From an uncultured Brachybacterium sp. (GTDB lineage: Bacteria > Actinomycetota > Actinomycetes > Actinomycetales > Dermabacteraceae): DNA of 64,000 nt. The notes beneath the pieces are model-generated. The model was not told where the DNA came from. It ran no database searches and saw nothing but the letters and a program-made list of their open reading frames with translations. Of this stretch, positions 53,730-64,000 are shown in pieces (the first letter of the stretch is position 1; every line of letters begins with the position of its first letter). Made by a program: the position numbers and the translations under genes. The stretch covers positions 62,001 through 126,000 of the forward strand of contig NZ_CANMSY010000007.1 in assembly GCF_947500705.1 (NCBI RefSeq), in the 5' to 3' direction.

Positions 53730-54491
53730 ATGACCATCACCCTGGATCGCCCCGCTCACCACACCGCCCTCCGCTCCCCCGCGCCGCGCCCCCTGTACCG
53801 GGTCGGCGGCACCGCCCCACGTCCGCGGGCCGCGGAGGATGCGGTGACCATCACCGTGTCCGTCACCCTGCCCGCCGGCACCGGCGACGTCGAGACGGCG
53901 CTGATCGCCGATGAGCTGCGCACTCGGGCTCAGCGCCTGGTCGCAGCCCGCGACGGGCGCACCACCGTCGCGGTGAACAGCCCGAACTCCTTCGCGACGA
54001 CCGGCCGGGCGGACTCCCGCGCACTGCCGCCCCGCAGCCAGGGGGTCGCCGCGGTCAGCCCGCTGCGTCCGCGCCGCACGGGCATCGTCTCGCCGAACTC
54101 TCCCGCCCGCCGGGATGCCGAGGCTGTGCGGCGGCGCACGCTGCAGGCCACCGCGGTCAGCCCGTCGAGCCCGTCGGCCGCTCCGGCGGACAGCCTGGTA
54201 ATCGATCTGTTCGGGCGCCGGGTGCGGATCGACGGCCACGACGTGGATTTCACCTACAAGGAATTCGAGCTGCTGGCCCAGCTCGCGCAGAACGCCCGAC
54301 GCACGATCTCCCGCACCGAGCTCATGGAGACGGTCTGGGTCGAGGCGCCCGAGGAGACCGGCGAGCGCACGGTCGACGTGCACGTGCGCCGGGTGCGCAC
54401 CAAGCTCGGTCGCTACCGTCGCCTGATCTCGACGGTCCGCGGAGCCGGCTACCGGCTCGACCCCGGCAGCGACGTCGCGATCCTCGGCTGA
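53730..54491 (+). CDS. Winged-helix (OmpR-type DNA-binding) protein lacking a receiver
   Basis: 253 residues. Residues about 155-250 (VIDLFGRRVRIDGHDVDFTY, then KEFELLAQL, and TVDVHVRRVRTKLG) are a Trans_reg_C winged helix. The N-terminal about 150 residues are Arg/Ser/Pro-rich, mostly disordered, with a short alpha/beta segment (about 42-80); no phospho-acceptor domain is present. It is probably a constitutive or protein-partner-controlled DNA-binding protein. Its 3' end overlaps the first copy of a 30-bp repeat. Confidence 0.7.
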   Translation: MTITLDRPAHHTALRSPAPRPLYRVGGTAPRPRAAEDAVTITVSVTLPAGTGDVETALIADELRTRAQRLVAARDGRTTVAVNSPNSFATTGRADSRALPPRSQGVAAVSPLRPRRTGIVSPNSPARRDAEAVRRRTLQATAVSPSSPSAAPADSLVIDLFGRRVRIDGHDVDFTYKEFELLAQLAQNARRTISRTELMETVWVEAPEETGERTVDVHVRRVRTKLGRYRRLISTVRGAGYRLDPGSDVAILG

Positions 54492-54567
54492 GCGACGTAT
54501 CGCGAGGAACGAGCGAGAGGAGCCGGCCCACAGGCGCGGCTGAGCGACGTATCGCGAGGAACGAGCG
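54486..54567. repeat. 30-bp direct repeat spanning a stop codon
   Basis: A 30-bp segment at 54486-54515 (includes the winged-helix stop codon 54489-54491) is repeated at 54538-54567, 52 bp later, with identical bases. It looks like a tandem duplication at the 3' end of the gene. Confidence 0.85.
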
Positions 54568-54732
54568 CGAGGAGCGCAGCCAGAAAGCAGGGCTGTGCGA
54601 TCGCCTCACGATTCCGGCCGTTTCCGAGCCAGATCCGCACCGATCGTGGCTCGGGATCGTCCGGGATCCGTGGTGAGCGCGACAAAAGGCTGGGTGCAGA
54701 GAAGGGTGGCGCGGCACAGGCCCGACCTGGCG

Positions 54733-55028
54733 CAGAAAGCGACGAGCGGCCCGGAGCACTCAACCGACAACGTCGGGGGCTCGCGGGCCGCTCGTCAGGC
54801 CTGTCGTCCGTCAGGGGTGGGTGCGGGCGAACAGGCGGACGGGCTGCCAAAGGTGGGGGAACCTGGCATTGATGCCCGTCTGGCCGCTCCCCATGAGGGG
54901 GGTCTTGAGGAACGGCACATCTATAAAATTTTCAACGTCTTCCGACATGCGGAAGAGTACCAGCCGGGCCGGGGATGTGCGCCACCCCTGGCCGCCGAAC
55001 AGGAACCCTGCTCGGCGTCCCCGTCCTG
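54733..55028 (-). ncRNA. Candidate structured non-coding RNA (about 295 nt)
   Basis: No convincing gene covers 54568-55258. On the minus strand a near-consensus promoter, TTTACA (55058-55063) with a 17-bp gap and TAGACT (55035-55040), starts transcription near 55028. A nested 12+4+5-bp hairpin followed by GCTTTCT (54741-54796, then about 54734) ends it. Inside are hairpins CTTCCG/CGGAAG (54939-54955) and GGCAT/ATGCC (54865-54876), and a competing 7-bp pairing GACGGGC/GCCCGTC (54838-54844 with 54874-54880). The AT-rich segment TATAAAATTTT stands out in this genome. A 6S/Ms1-like RNA is one possibility by size only. Confidence 0.5.
54741..54796 (-). terminator. Terminator hairpin of the candidate RNA
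   Basis: GACGAGCGGCCC (54741-54752) pairs with GGGCCGCTCGTC (54785-54796); GAGC/GCTC and CCGAC/GTCGG continue the stem inward. On the minus strand it is followed by GCTTTCTGCG. Confidence 0.65.
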
Positions 55029-55034
55029 TTCTTG

Positions 55035-55063
55035 AGTCTAGGCCCTCGATCCCACTCTGTAAA
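55035..55063 (-). promoter_or_regulatory. Near-consensus promoter TTTACA-N17-TAGACT
   Basis: On the minus strand TTTACA (-35, one mismatch to TTGACA) and TAGACT (-10) with exactly 17 bp between them. No start codon or Shine-Dalgarno follows closely. It is the best-formed sigma70-type promoter I saw in the window. Confidence 0.65.
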
Positions 55064-55258
55064 CGCGGCAGTTCTGAGTGTTCTTGCAGGTGACATGCAG
55101 GTTCGGCAAAGGTCTTCCTCGGTGCTCCCCGATTCAAGGATTCGTCATGAATCGGGCAAATCGCCAGGTTGGAGGGGGTTCCCCGCCACCGCGGGACGTG
55201 CTGCAGACTACGCGTCCGACGCCTGTGGCCATGGCCAGCACCCGGTGAGCTCCCAGCT

Positions 55259-56026
55259 TCAGGAGCGTCCTAGAGAACCGGCCAGGCACAGTGTGACAAC
55301 GGTCGCATCGTCATGCAGCTTCGAGGGACGACGGGACTGAGGCAGTGCCTTCTCCGCCTCCCGCAGCTGGCTCAGCACCGCCTGCGGATCCCGCGTCAGG
55401 GATTCCGCGAGCGACGCGTCGTCGTGGAGCCCCAGCAGGTCCGCGGCGCGGGTGACTCCGTCAGAGACCAGGTGCGCCCTCTCCCACCGTGCGAGCGGGG
55501 CGCTCCCCACGATCGCCTCCGCAGCGGCCTCAGGCTCATGTCGAGCCACCCAGAAGCCTCCCGGTCTGTTGCGGCGCGCCTCGATCGCCTCTGCAGTGCG
55601 CTCGGTGCGCACCACCTCATCGACCCGGGTGTCTGTCACCCGCATCACCCCACCCTCCCCGCCGTGCAGCAGCAGCGAGGAGTCGCAGAGCACCAGATGC
55701 TCCAGGTGCTCCTCGGTGCGCCGCACCGCGACCACGGTCGCCGAAGGCCCGCCGCGGTCGAGATCACAGGTGCCCTGATGCAGTGCACGCACGTCCTCGA
55801 TCGCCGCGGCCAGCGCGGCCCGGAGCGGAACCGTCGGATCCTGGGCGTGGCCGAGCAGATGCGCTGCCAGCACATGGGAGAACCAGCTGACCGAGTGATG
55901 GCAGCCGGCCCGGAAGCGCGGCGGCACCCCGGCACCATCGAGCAGCACCGCGACCTCGCCGAGCACCCCGGCTGCGTCCTCATCCATCCCGGGGACAGCG
56001 GAGTCACTGAGCAATGTGGTGTGCAC
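55259..56026 (-). CDS. PP2C-like protein phosphatase
   Basis: 255 residues. MDEDAAGVLGEVAVLLDGAG is the PP2C metal-binding pair (an Asp in the D-E-D position and D-G); GPSATVVAVRR is the second core strand, and KLHDDATVVTLCL near the end gives the last metal Asp. PP2C enzymes remove phosphate from Ser/Thr of proteins. The GTG start lies 6 nt after TACAGT. It is divergent from the ParA-like ATPase with 117 bp between starts. In actinobacteria such a pair often sits by T7SS loci. Confidence 0.7.
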   Translation of the reverse strand: MHTTLLSDSAVPGMDEDAAGVLGEVAVLLDGAGVPPRFRAGCHHSVSWFSHVLAAHLLGHAQDPTVPLRAALAAAIEDVRALHQGTCDLDRGGPSATVVAVRRTEEHLEHLVLCDSSLLLHGGEGGVMRVTDTRVDEVVRTERTAEAIEARRNRPGGFWVARHEPEAAAEAIVGSAPLARWERAHLVSDGVTRAADLLGLHDDASLAESLTRDPQAVLSQLREAEKALPQSRRPSKLHDDATVVTLCLAGSLGRS

Positions 56027-56143
56027 GCCGCCACTGTAGGTGTGCGACAGCAGGAGCGCCGGGCTCTGCGCCCGTAGAGTAGTCCCGGTCCAAGCCGCCC
56101 GTCCTCGGACGCGGAGGCGCTCTGTACCCGGGAAGGAACCCAG

Positions 56144-57964
<1,821 letters not shown>

Positions 57965-58063
57965 ATATCCGGCGGGCTCTGAGTGTCCGACGAGATCTGA
58001 GGGTTCATCCACAATCGTGCGCCCGGTCCGGCGGCTGTCCGTCCCGCCGCATAGTCTGAGGTC

Positions 58064-61000
58064 ATGCCTGTCCGTCGCCTGCACCTCGTCGTCGATGACG
58101 ACCTGGGCCCTGCGCTGTGGGTGCGAGAGCAGACCGGGCCGGGCCGATCGCGCGCGCTCGAGGACCTCACCTCCCTGCGCAGGGACGCCCCGCCGCTGAT
58201 CGCCCAGGCGCTGACCGCAGCACCCGACCTGCTGCGCCATCGGGTGCGGATCCCCGGCCGTGACGGCGACCGCCGGGTGCCCGCCCTGGCGCTCGACGGC
58301 CCGGCGCTGATCGCACTGGTGGGCGGGGCGACCACCCTGCTCGAGGAGCGGTTCGGGGAGGACTTCACCGACCGCCTCACAACCCTGATCAGCGACGGCG
58401 CCGCTGCCCAGCTCCGCGACGGGCTGATCGCGATGCCCGATCTGGTGGCCGCGATCGTGCTGGATCTGCGCGCCCAGGCGCTGGTGGAGCAGCGCCATCT
58501 GCGGGCACGGGCCGTGGAGCGGTACGGGCGTCCGCTGATGCAGTGGCGCGCCCCGGAGAACGATGCGCCCCGGATGCTGCACGCCCTGGTGGATGGGCAT
58601 GCCCGGCATGCCTTCGCCGCACACCTGCGCTGCTCCGCGCCCCCGGCCGCAGACCGGCACGGGGTGCTGTGGGCCCTGGCGGACGAGGGCGAGCTGCGTG
58701 CCGACCTGCCCACGCAGCGCCGGATCACCGCCGCCTTCGACACCCTCGTGGACTCCGGCCGCCCCGGGGTGAAGCTCAGCTCGGGCGAGAGCGAGCTGGT
58801 GGTGCGGCTGTTCGAGCCGCCGCTGGGCACCGCCTGGCCGCTGCAGACCTGCCTGCGGGAGCCCGACGGGACCGTGCATCCGGTCGCCGATCTGCGCGCG
58901 GTGGGCGATCTGAGCACCGCCGGCGCCGCTGAGGCGTCCGCGGCGGTGATGCACCTGGCGCCCACCGTGCGTGGTGCCGCCGTGGATGACACCGGTGTGG
59001 ACTGGCTGCTGACCACCGCCGAGGCCTCGGAGTTCCTCTCCCGGGACACCCCCTCCCTCGAGGAGGCCGGGGTGACGGTGCTGCTGCCCCGCGACTGGAC
59101 GAAGCAGAAGACCACGCTGCGCCCGCAGGAGGTCGAGGAGGAGCCGGGCGAGCGCAAGGGCTCGGGGGTGGGACTGGGAGCGATGGTCTCCTTCCGTTGG
59201 CGGGTCGCCGTGGGAGAGACCGAGCTGACCGAGGAGGAGATGGAGACGATCCGGGAGGCGCAGTCCGAACTGGTGCAGCTGCGCGGCCAGTGGGTGCGCC
59301 TGGATGCGACCACCCTGCGCGCCGCGGAGAAGTTCCTCGACACCTTCGCGGGCCGGACCCGCGAGACGCGGAAGCAGGTGGTCCCCCCACCGGTCCGCGG
59401 CGACCACGGCGCCGTGGCGCTGCCGCCCGCCCCGGAGCCGGCAGAGGTCGCGGGCCGCGCCCCGTGGCTGGAGATGTTCTCCCTGATCCTCTCCCCCGAG
59501 GCGGCGGACGTCGACTTCGGGGTCTCCGCGCTGGTCTCCGGGGGCAACCAGGGTCTGGCACGGTTGATGCCGGGCGGTGGCGGCGCGCCGCACTATCCTC
59601 AGCCCCGCTCGCTGCGGGCCACCCTGCGGCTCTATCAGCTCGACGGGCTGAACTGGCTGTGGGCCCTGGACCAGCAGGGCCTGGGCGGGATCCTCGCCGA
59701 TGACATGGGGCTCGGCAAGACGATGCAGGTGCTCGCCCTGCTGTGCCGGGAGCGGGAGGGGCTGCCCGGCCGGGCTCCACTGCAGGCTGCAGATGCCCCT
59801 GCAGCTGCTCCTCCGCCCGTGGGCCCCACCCTGCTGGTGTGCCCGATGTCCGTGGTCGGGGCGTGGCAGCGCGAGGCCGCCACCTTCGCCCCGCAGCTGA
59901 AGGTGCATGTCCATCACGGCGGCGACCGGCTGCGGGATGAGGCGTTCGTGAAGGGGTCCGCGGACCTCGACCTGGTGGTCACCACCTATTCGCTGCTCAC
60001 CCGCGATCTGCCGGTGCTCTCCGCCGTGCCCTGGCATCGCCTGGTGTTCGACGAGGCCCAGCACGTCAAGACCCCCGCCACCCAGGTCACCCGGGCCGCG
60101 CGTTCCCTGCAGGCTCCGCACCGGCTGGCGCTGACCGGCACGCCGGTCGAGAACCGGCTGGCGGACCTCCACTCCCTCATGGAGGTGGTGAACCCCGGGC
60201 TGCTGGGCACCGCGAAGAGCTTCCAGGACCGGGTCGCGACCCCGATCGAGGAGGAGGGAGATGGCGCCGCGATCAGCCGCCTCAAACTCGTCACCTCCCC
60301 GTTCATCCAACGACGACTGAAGACGGACCGCTCGATCATCAAGGACCTGCCGGACAAGATCGAGCTGACGCGGGTGGTGAACCTGACCCCGGAGCAGGCC
60401 GGGCTCTACGAGGCGATCGTGCAGGACCTGATGGTCCAGATCGACGGCGCCGAGGAGAAGAACCCCCGCACCCTGGTGGTCTCCGCGATCACCCGTCTCA
60501 AGCAGGTCTGCAACCACCCCACGCACTATCTCGGAGACGGGTCGCCGCTGGTGCGCGATGGCGAACATCGCTCGGGAAAGCTCGAACTGGTGGATGACCT
60601 GCTGGGCGCCGCCTTCGAGAAGGGTGAGAAGGTGCTGCTGTTCACCCAGTTCACGACCTTCGGGCACCTGCTGGTGCCCTACTGGGAGGAGAAGTTCGCG
60701 GAGCTGGGAGTGTCGTCCGCGCCGTTCCTCCACGGCGGTGTCTCCAAACGGGACCGGGATCAGATGGTCGCCGAGTTCCAGGAGCACCGAGACCGCCCCG
60801 GGCTGATGCTGTTGAGCCTGCGTGCCGGCGGCACCGGGCTGACCCTCACCGCCGCGAACCACGTGGTGCACCTGGATCGCTGGTGGAACCCTGCCGTGGA
60901 GAACCAGGCCACCGACCGTGCCTTCCGCATCGGCCAGCGCCGGGATGTGACGGTGAGCAAGCTGGTCAGCGCCGGAACCGTCGAGGAGAAGATCGACACC

Positions 61001-61126
61001 GTGCTCCAGGACAAGCAGATGCTCGCTGATCTGACCGTCGGCCCCGGTGAGGACTGGCTGGCTTCCCTCGATGACGATCGCCTGTTCGACCTGCTCTCCC
61101 TCGAGGACGAGGAGGACGGGCTATGA
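58064..61126 (+). CDS. SNF2-family DEAD/DEAH helicase
   Basis: 1020 residues. Residues 1-480 are a large N-terminal region typical of bacterial SNF2 enzymes of the HelZ type. The helicase core has DDMGLGKT (546-553, motif I), DEAQHVKT (663-670, motif II), ALTGTPVENR (motif III), and the C-terminal lobe with LLFTQFTTFGHLL, LSLRAGGTGLTLT and ATDRAFRIGQRRDVTV. It should translocate on duplex DNA and remodel bound proteins. The ATG lies 6 nt after TAGTCT; GAGGTC next to it is a poor ribosome site. Its stop overlaps the SWIM gene by 4 bp. Confidence 0.9.
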   Translation: MPVRRLHLVVDDDLGPALWVREQTGPGRSRALEDLTSLRRDAPPLIAQALTAAPDLLRHRVRIPGRDGDRRVPALALDGPALIALVGGATTLLEERFGEDFTDRLTTLISDGAAAQLRDGLIAMPDLVAAIVLDLRAQALVEQRHLRARAVERYGRPLMQWRAPENDAPRMLHALVDGHARHAFAAHLRCSAPPAADRHGVLWALADEGELRADLPTQRRITAAFDTLVDSGRPGVKLSSGESELVVRLFEPPLGTAWPLQTCLREPDGTVHPVADLRAVGDLSTAGAAEASAAVMHLAPTVRGAAVDDTGVDWLLTTAEASEFLSRDTPSLEEAGVTVLLPRDWTKQKTTLRPQEVEEEPGERKGSGVGLGAMVSFRWRVAVGETELTEEEMETIREAQSELVQLRGQWVRLDATTLRAAEKFLDTFAGRTRETRKQVVPPPVRGDHGAVALPPAPEPAEVAGRAPWLEMFSLILSPEAADVDFGVSALVSGGNQGLARLMPGGGGAPHYPQPRSLRATLRLYQLDGLNWLWALDQQGLGGILADDMGLGKTMQVLALLCREREGLPGRAPLQAADAPAAAPPPVGPTLLVCPMSVVGAWQREAATFAPQLKVHVHHGGDRLRDEAFVKGSADLDLVVTTYSLLTRDLPVLSAVPWHRLVFDEAQHVKTPATQVTRAARSLQAPHRLALTGTPVENRLADLHSLMEVVNPGLLGTAKSFQDRVATPIEEEGDGAAISRLKLVTSPFIQRRLKTDRSIIKDLPDKIELTRVVNLTPEQAGLYEAIVQDLMVQIDGAEEKNPRTLVVSAITRLKQVCNHPTHYLGDGSPLVRDGEHRSGKLELVDDLLGAAFEKGEKVLLFTQFTTFGHLLVPYWEEKFAELGVSSAPFLHGGVSKRDRDQMVAEFQEHRDRPGLMLLSLRAGGTGLTLTAANHVVHLDRWWNPAVENQATDRAFRIGQRRDVTVSKLVSAGTVEEKIDTVLQDKQMLADLTVGPGEDWLASLDDDRLFDLLSLEDEEDGL

Positions 61127-61971
61127 GCATCGAGCTGGTCTCGCGTCGCGGCCCGATCGGCAGAGCCTGGCATGCCGTCGCCCTGCGCGACGGCGCAGAG
61201 AACCTGCTGGGTGCGGCGCGGGTGGGCCGCGGCAAGGCCGATGCCCGCGCCGGCAGGGTGCAGTGGCTGGATGTCGCGAGGGGGGTCGCGCGCGGCGACG
61301 TCCTGGATGCCGACGGGGAGCTGTACCAGGCGCGCCTCGAGCTGCCCGCCCTGCGGGACGGCGACCGGCAGGTGTTCTTGCAGGTGGCCAGGGCTCGACC
61401 CGAGCTCCCGGCCCGGATGGCCGGCGGGAGCTACCCCCAGGAGGTCGAGGCGGAGCTGGCCAGATCCGAGATCTCGCTGCTGCCGCGGAGCGCCGCCGAG
61501 CTCACCCATGACTGCTCCTGCCTGGACTGGCCCGGGCCCTGCCGGCACGTGGCCGCACTGCTGTACGTGCTGGTCGAGGCTGTGGATGAGCGCCCGGTGC
61601 TGCTGCTGACCCTGCGCGGGCTCGACCTCGAGGACCTGGTGGCACCGGCACCTCTCCGCACCCGGGAGCCGACGGGCGCTGCCGCCCCCCTGGACCCCAC
61701 CGACGAAACGGGAGCCTCCGACGAGGATGGCTCCTCCGGGGATGCTGGTCCTTCCGACAAGGCTGGCCCCTCCGACAAGGGTAGGCCCCCCGGTGAGATG
61801 GACACACCCGGCGCCATCGGCGAGGCGGCAGAGCCTGCCCCACGGGCACCCTTCGATCCTGCGCGCACGGACCCCAGGCACCTGGCCGAAGTGCTCGGTG
61901 AGGAGGTCGCGGCCGTGATCCACAGCTTCTACACCGGCATCGATCCCGCTCCGTCCCGGCCTCTAGAGTGA
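61123..61971 (+). CDS. SWIM zinc-finger protein, partner of the SNF2 helicase
   Basis: 282 residues. HDCSCLDWPGPCRHVAALLY (Cys131, Cys133, Cys140, His142) is a C-x-C-x6-C-x-H SWIM zinc finger. The N-terminal 110 residues are a beta-rich region, and the C-terminus has a long Ser/Gly/Asp/Pro-rich tail. SWIM proteins frequently sit next to SNF2 helicases and may guide them to DNA or protein partners. The ATG overlaps the helicase stop by 4 bp, and its own stop overlaps the hydrolase gene. Confidence 0.85.
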   Translation: MSIELVSRRGPIGRAWHAVALRDGAENLLGAARVGRGKADARAGRVQWLDVARGVARGDVLDADGELYQARLELPALRDGDRQVFLQVARARPELPARMAGGSYPQEVEAELARSEISLLPRSAAELTHDCSCLDWPGPCRHVAALLYVLVEAVDERPVLLLTLRGLDLEDLVAPAPLRTREPTGAAAPLDPTDETGASDEDGSSGDAGPSDKAGPSDKGRPPGEMDTPGAIGEAAEPAPRAPFDPARTDPRHLAEVLGEEVAAVIHSFYTGIDPAPSRPLE

Positions 61972-63602
61972 AAGCCATGCCTGAGACCAGCCCTGGCCTT
62001 CCTGCTCTGCCCGATTCCGTGACCTCCGCCGTCGCCGCACTGTTCGACGATGCGGTCGCCCAGCACCGCACGGCCGGGATCACCTGGGCGATCATCGGCG
62101 GCCACGACCACCAGCAGGCAGTGCTCGCCGCCGGCGCCGCCGGCGCGCGGGAGCTCACGGACGGCGTGCAGGCCGCAGGCTCCGGGCCGATGGATCGCGG
62201 GACCGTCTCCCGTATCGCCTCGATGACGAAGTCCTTCACCGCCGCGACCATCCTCGCGCTGCGGGACGAGGGCCGCCTGCACCTGGACGACCCGGTCTCC
62301 ACCTACGTCCCCGAGGCCGCCGGAACCTTCGACCTCGCCACCGACGAGCGCGAGCCCACCCTGCGCCAGCTGCTGTCGATGAGCGGCGGGCTGGTGACCG
62401 ACAATCCCTGGGGCGATCGGCAGCAGGCGATGAGCCGGGAGGCGTTCGCAGCGACGTTGCGTAAGGGCCTGGGCCACGTCCACCCTGTCGGCACCGGATT
62501 CGAGTACTCCAACACCGGCTACGCCCTGCTGGGTCGCGTGATCGACGAGATCAGCGGCGGCGACTACGCGAGCGAGATCCGGCGCCGCTTCCTCGATCCG
62601 CTGGGGATGACGGCCAGCGGCTGGTCCGACCGGGAGATCGACACCGCGTGCCTCGCCACCGGCCACCGCCTCGCCGATCGCACCGATGCCACCCGCTTCG
62701 AACCGGTGCCCCTGGACGACCACGGCGTGTACGGCGCGATGGCTGGGCTGTTCTCCACCGTCGACGACATCGCGGCCTGGGTGCGCTTCCTCGCTGAGGC
62801 CGATGCCCCTGACGCCGTGCAGCGCGAGACCGGCCCACTGGCCACCGCCTCCCGGCGCGAGATGCAGCAGCTGCACCGCCACCAAGCGCTCGCGGCACTG
62901 CCCGTCGAGCCCTCCGGCCCCGGAGGCCCCGCTGGCACGGGCGACCCCGCTGGCCCCGGCGGCCCCGCCGCCCCCGGCGGCCCCACTGCCCCCGGCGGCG
63001 CCTCTCCCGGCTTCGACCGGGTGCGCGGATACGGCTTCGGCCTGGTCATCGAACACTTCCCAGACCTCGGCCAGGTCATCTCCCACTCGGGCGGCTATCC
63101 CGGCTACGGCTCGTTCATGGTCTGGCACCGAGACTCCGGAGTGGGAGTCGTGGCGCTTGCGAACTCGAAGTACGCCCCGGCGACCCCGCTGTCGATGAGG
63201 ACCCTGCGCCTTCTCCAGCAGCAGGTCCCGAGCCTGCTGGCCCGACGCCCGGTGCAGGCCGCGTCCCGCACCCTCGAGGCGGCTGACGCAGCATTGCAGT
63301 GGCTGCGCACCGACGATGACACCGTGGCCGACGCCTGGTTCGCGGACAACATGGACCTCGACGTGCCGCGCACCGAACGCCGACGCCGCCTCTCCGCCGC
63401 GCTCGCCGCCTCCGGGCTCGAGGCACGGGTGCTCGAGCAGCTTCGGATCCAGGATGCCCAGGTGCTCAGCCGTGCCCAGCTGCGCTGGACGGTGCCCGGC
63501 TCAGGCGACGATGCACGGTCGCTGCGGATCGACCTGCTGATGGACCCCCGGCGCGAGGCGCTGCTGCAGTCGCTGGACACCATCGCCGTCACAGCGCACT
63601 GA
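61968..63602 (+). CDS. Serine beta-lactamase/penicillin-binding-like hydrolase (S12 family)
   Basis: 544 residues. SMTK (Ser85, Lys88), YSNTGY (Tyr180, Asn182) and HSGG near residue 370 form the class C beta-lactamase/D-Ala-D-Ala-peptidase triad. A Gly/Pro-rich repeat (PGGPAGTGDPAGPGGPAAPG) interrupts it at about residue 325, and about 150 residues after the HSGG motif form a second domain. No signal peptide is seen, so it may be cytosolic; the real substrate is not clear. The GTG at 61968 overlaps the previous stop; an ATG at 61977 is an equally good start. Confidence 0.85.
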   Translation: MKAMPETSPGLPALPDSVTSAVAALFDDAVAQHRTAGITWAIIGGHDHQQAVLAAGAAGARELTDGVQAAGSGPMDRGTVSRIASMTKSFTAATILALRDEGRLHLDDPVSTYVPEAAGTFDLATDEREPTLRQLLSMSGGLVTDNPWGDRQQAMSREAFAATLRKGLGHVHPVGTGFEYSNTGYALLGRVIDEISGGDYASEIRRRFLDPLGMTASGWSDREIDTACLATGHRLADRTDATRFEPVPLDDHGVYGAMAGLFSTVDDIAAWVRFLAEADAPDAVQRETGPLATASRREMQQLHRHQALAALPVEPSGPGGPAGTGDPAGPGGPAAPGGPTAPGGASPGFDRVRGYGFGLVIEHFPDLGQVISHSGGYPGYGSFMVWHRDSGVGVVALANSKYAPATPLSMRTLRLLQQQVPSLLARRPVQAASRTLEAADAALQWLRTDDDTVADAWFADNMDLDVPRTERRRRLSAALAASGLEARVLEQLRIQDAQVLSRAQLRWTVPGSGDDARSLRIDLLMDPRREALLQSLDTIAVTAH

Positions 63603-63666
63603 CACCGGCTTCGCGGGCGCGACCAGGCGACGGCGCGTGCGTGTAGGCGCGTGCGAGCAGCGCCGG

Positions 63667-64000
63667 TCAGGCGAAGGTGTGGCCTTCGCCGTCGGCGGCG
63701 AGGGTGCAGGAGAGGTAGTGGCCGTCGGCGGTGAGCGCGATGACGCCCTCGTCCTCGGCGACGCACTCCTGCCCCGATTCGACCTCGGCGAAGGAGGCGT
63801 CGAGGCTGCTGACGGGGCCCGTCGCGCCCCTGAGCGCGGAGGCAGGACTCTCGTTGAAGACCATGAGCAGCACCGCTGCGACGATCAGACCGAGCACCAG
63901 CGCGGCACCGGCCCCGAGTGCCACCGCGATCAGGGTGCCGCGATTGCGCCCGCCGCTCGGACCGGTGAAGCCGGTGGAGGTCTGGGTGGCGGTGTAGCCC
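63667..64000 (-). CDS. Membrane protein with one helix (5' end beyond the right edge)
   Basis: At least 110 residues, open to the edge in the same frame (GYTATQTSTGFTGPSGGRNR is the visible cytoplasmic part). One membrane helix (VALGAGAALVLGLIVAAVLL) is followed by an about 60-residue extracellular domain with two Cys (QECVAEDEG and YLSCTLAADG) that could form a disulfide. The architecture resembles the DUF4352-type protein at 13437. The family is unknown. Confidence 0.6.
   Translation of the reverse strand, partial: GYTATQTSTGFTGPSGGRNRGTLIAVALGAGAALVLGLIVAAVLLMVFNESPASALRGATGPVSSLDASFAEVESGQECVAEDEGVIALTADGHYLSCTLAADGEGHTFA

Noticed and set aside
54880-55140. Insertion-sequence end or transposase remnant
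   Set aside because: No inverted partner or target duplication was found and the 108-codon frame has no transposase motif; the promoter-terminator arrangement fits an RNA gene better.

Overview
The window is very GC-rich and tightly packed. It has many ATGA-type 4-bp start/stop overlaps, many start codons with a TANNNT-like -10 hexamer 6-7 nt upstream and no Shine-Dalgarno (leaderless genes), a DUF2695/DUF2306/DUF3817 gene complement, and T7SS-type WXG proteins. All of this points to an actinobacterium. A Brachybacterium/Dermabacteraceae-like genome is my best guess, but that is inference. No phage, plasmid, CRISPR array, rRNA or intact insertion sequence was seen.

Left part (1-4.6 kb, minus strand): a pabC-like fragment at the edge, then a type VII secretion-style locus. 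It holds a WXG-like Gly/Ser-rich protein, a DUF600/YezG (EsaG-like) immunity protein, and an EsaD-like nuclease toxin whose N-terminal WXG-like segment is cut off by a one-base shift in a run of seven G. An 18-bp dyad (ATGGGGAG-N2-CTCCCCAT) lies just upstream of both WXG-type genes and recurs upstream of a membrane-anchored protein at 13.4 kb. From 4.6 to 34 kb come mostly housekeeping and metabolic genes: a GHMP sugar kinase with a coupled sugar nucleotidyltransferase, a ferredoxin-reductase-type flavoprotein, a GCS2 ligase, a bile-acid/Na symporter, a BCCT transporter, a MerR regulator, a HicA-like C-terminal domain protein, HrpB helicase, RlmC, asparaginase, a phosphodiesterase, a rhodanese-SufE pair, an M20 peptidase, a TetR regulator, HPr and tRNA-Ser(CGA).

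Middle (34-52.5 kb): a universal stress protein, an XRE regulator, and a tandem pair of prolyl-oligopeptidase-family genes in which the first copy has lost all three catalytic residues while the second keeps them. Next are an SDR, metNIQ (methionine uptake), an ABC-2 exporter coupled to a NarL-type two-component system, an ssuABC/THI5-type importer, tadA and a DHFR-like protein.

Right part (52.5-64 kb): upp, then a leaderless 37-codon Met-rich peptide gene with a well-formed promoter, followed by possible alternative hairpins and a winged-helix regulator. Then comes a gene-poor island with a near-consensus promoter and a hairpin terminator that together delimit a roughly 295-nt candidate non-coding RNA on the minus strand. 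A PP2C-like phosphatase and a divergent MinD/ParA-like ATPase with a long Ser/Ala/Pro linker follow. A coupled operon of SNF2 helicase, SWIM zinc-finger protein and serine beta-lactamase-like hydrolase comes next, and a truncated membrane protein ends the window.
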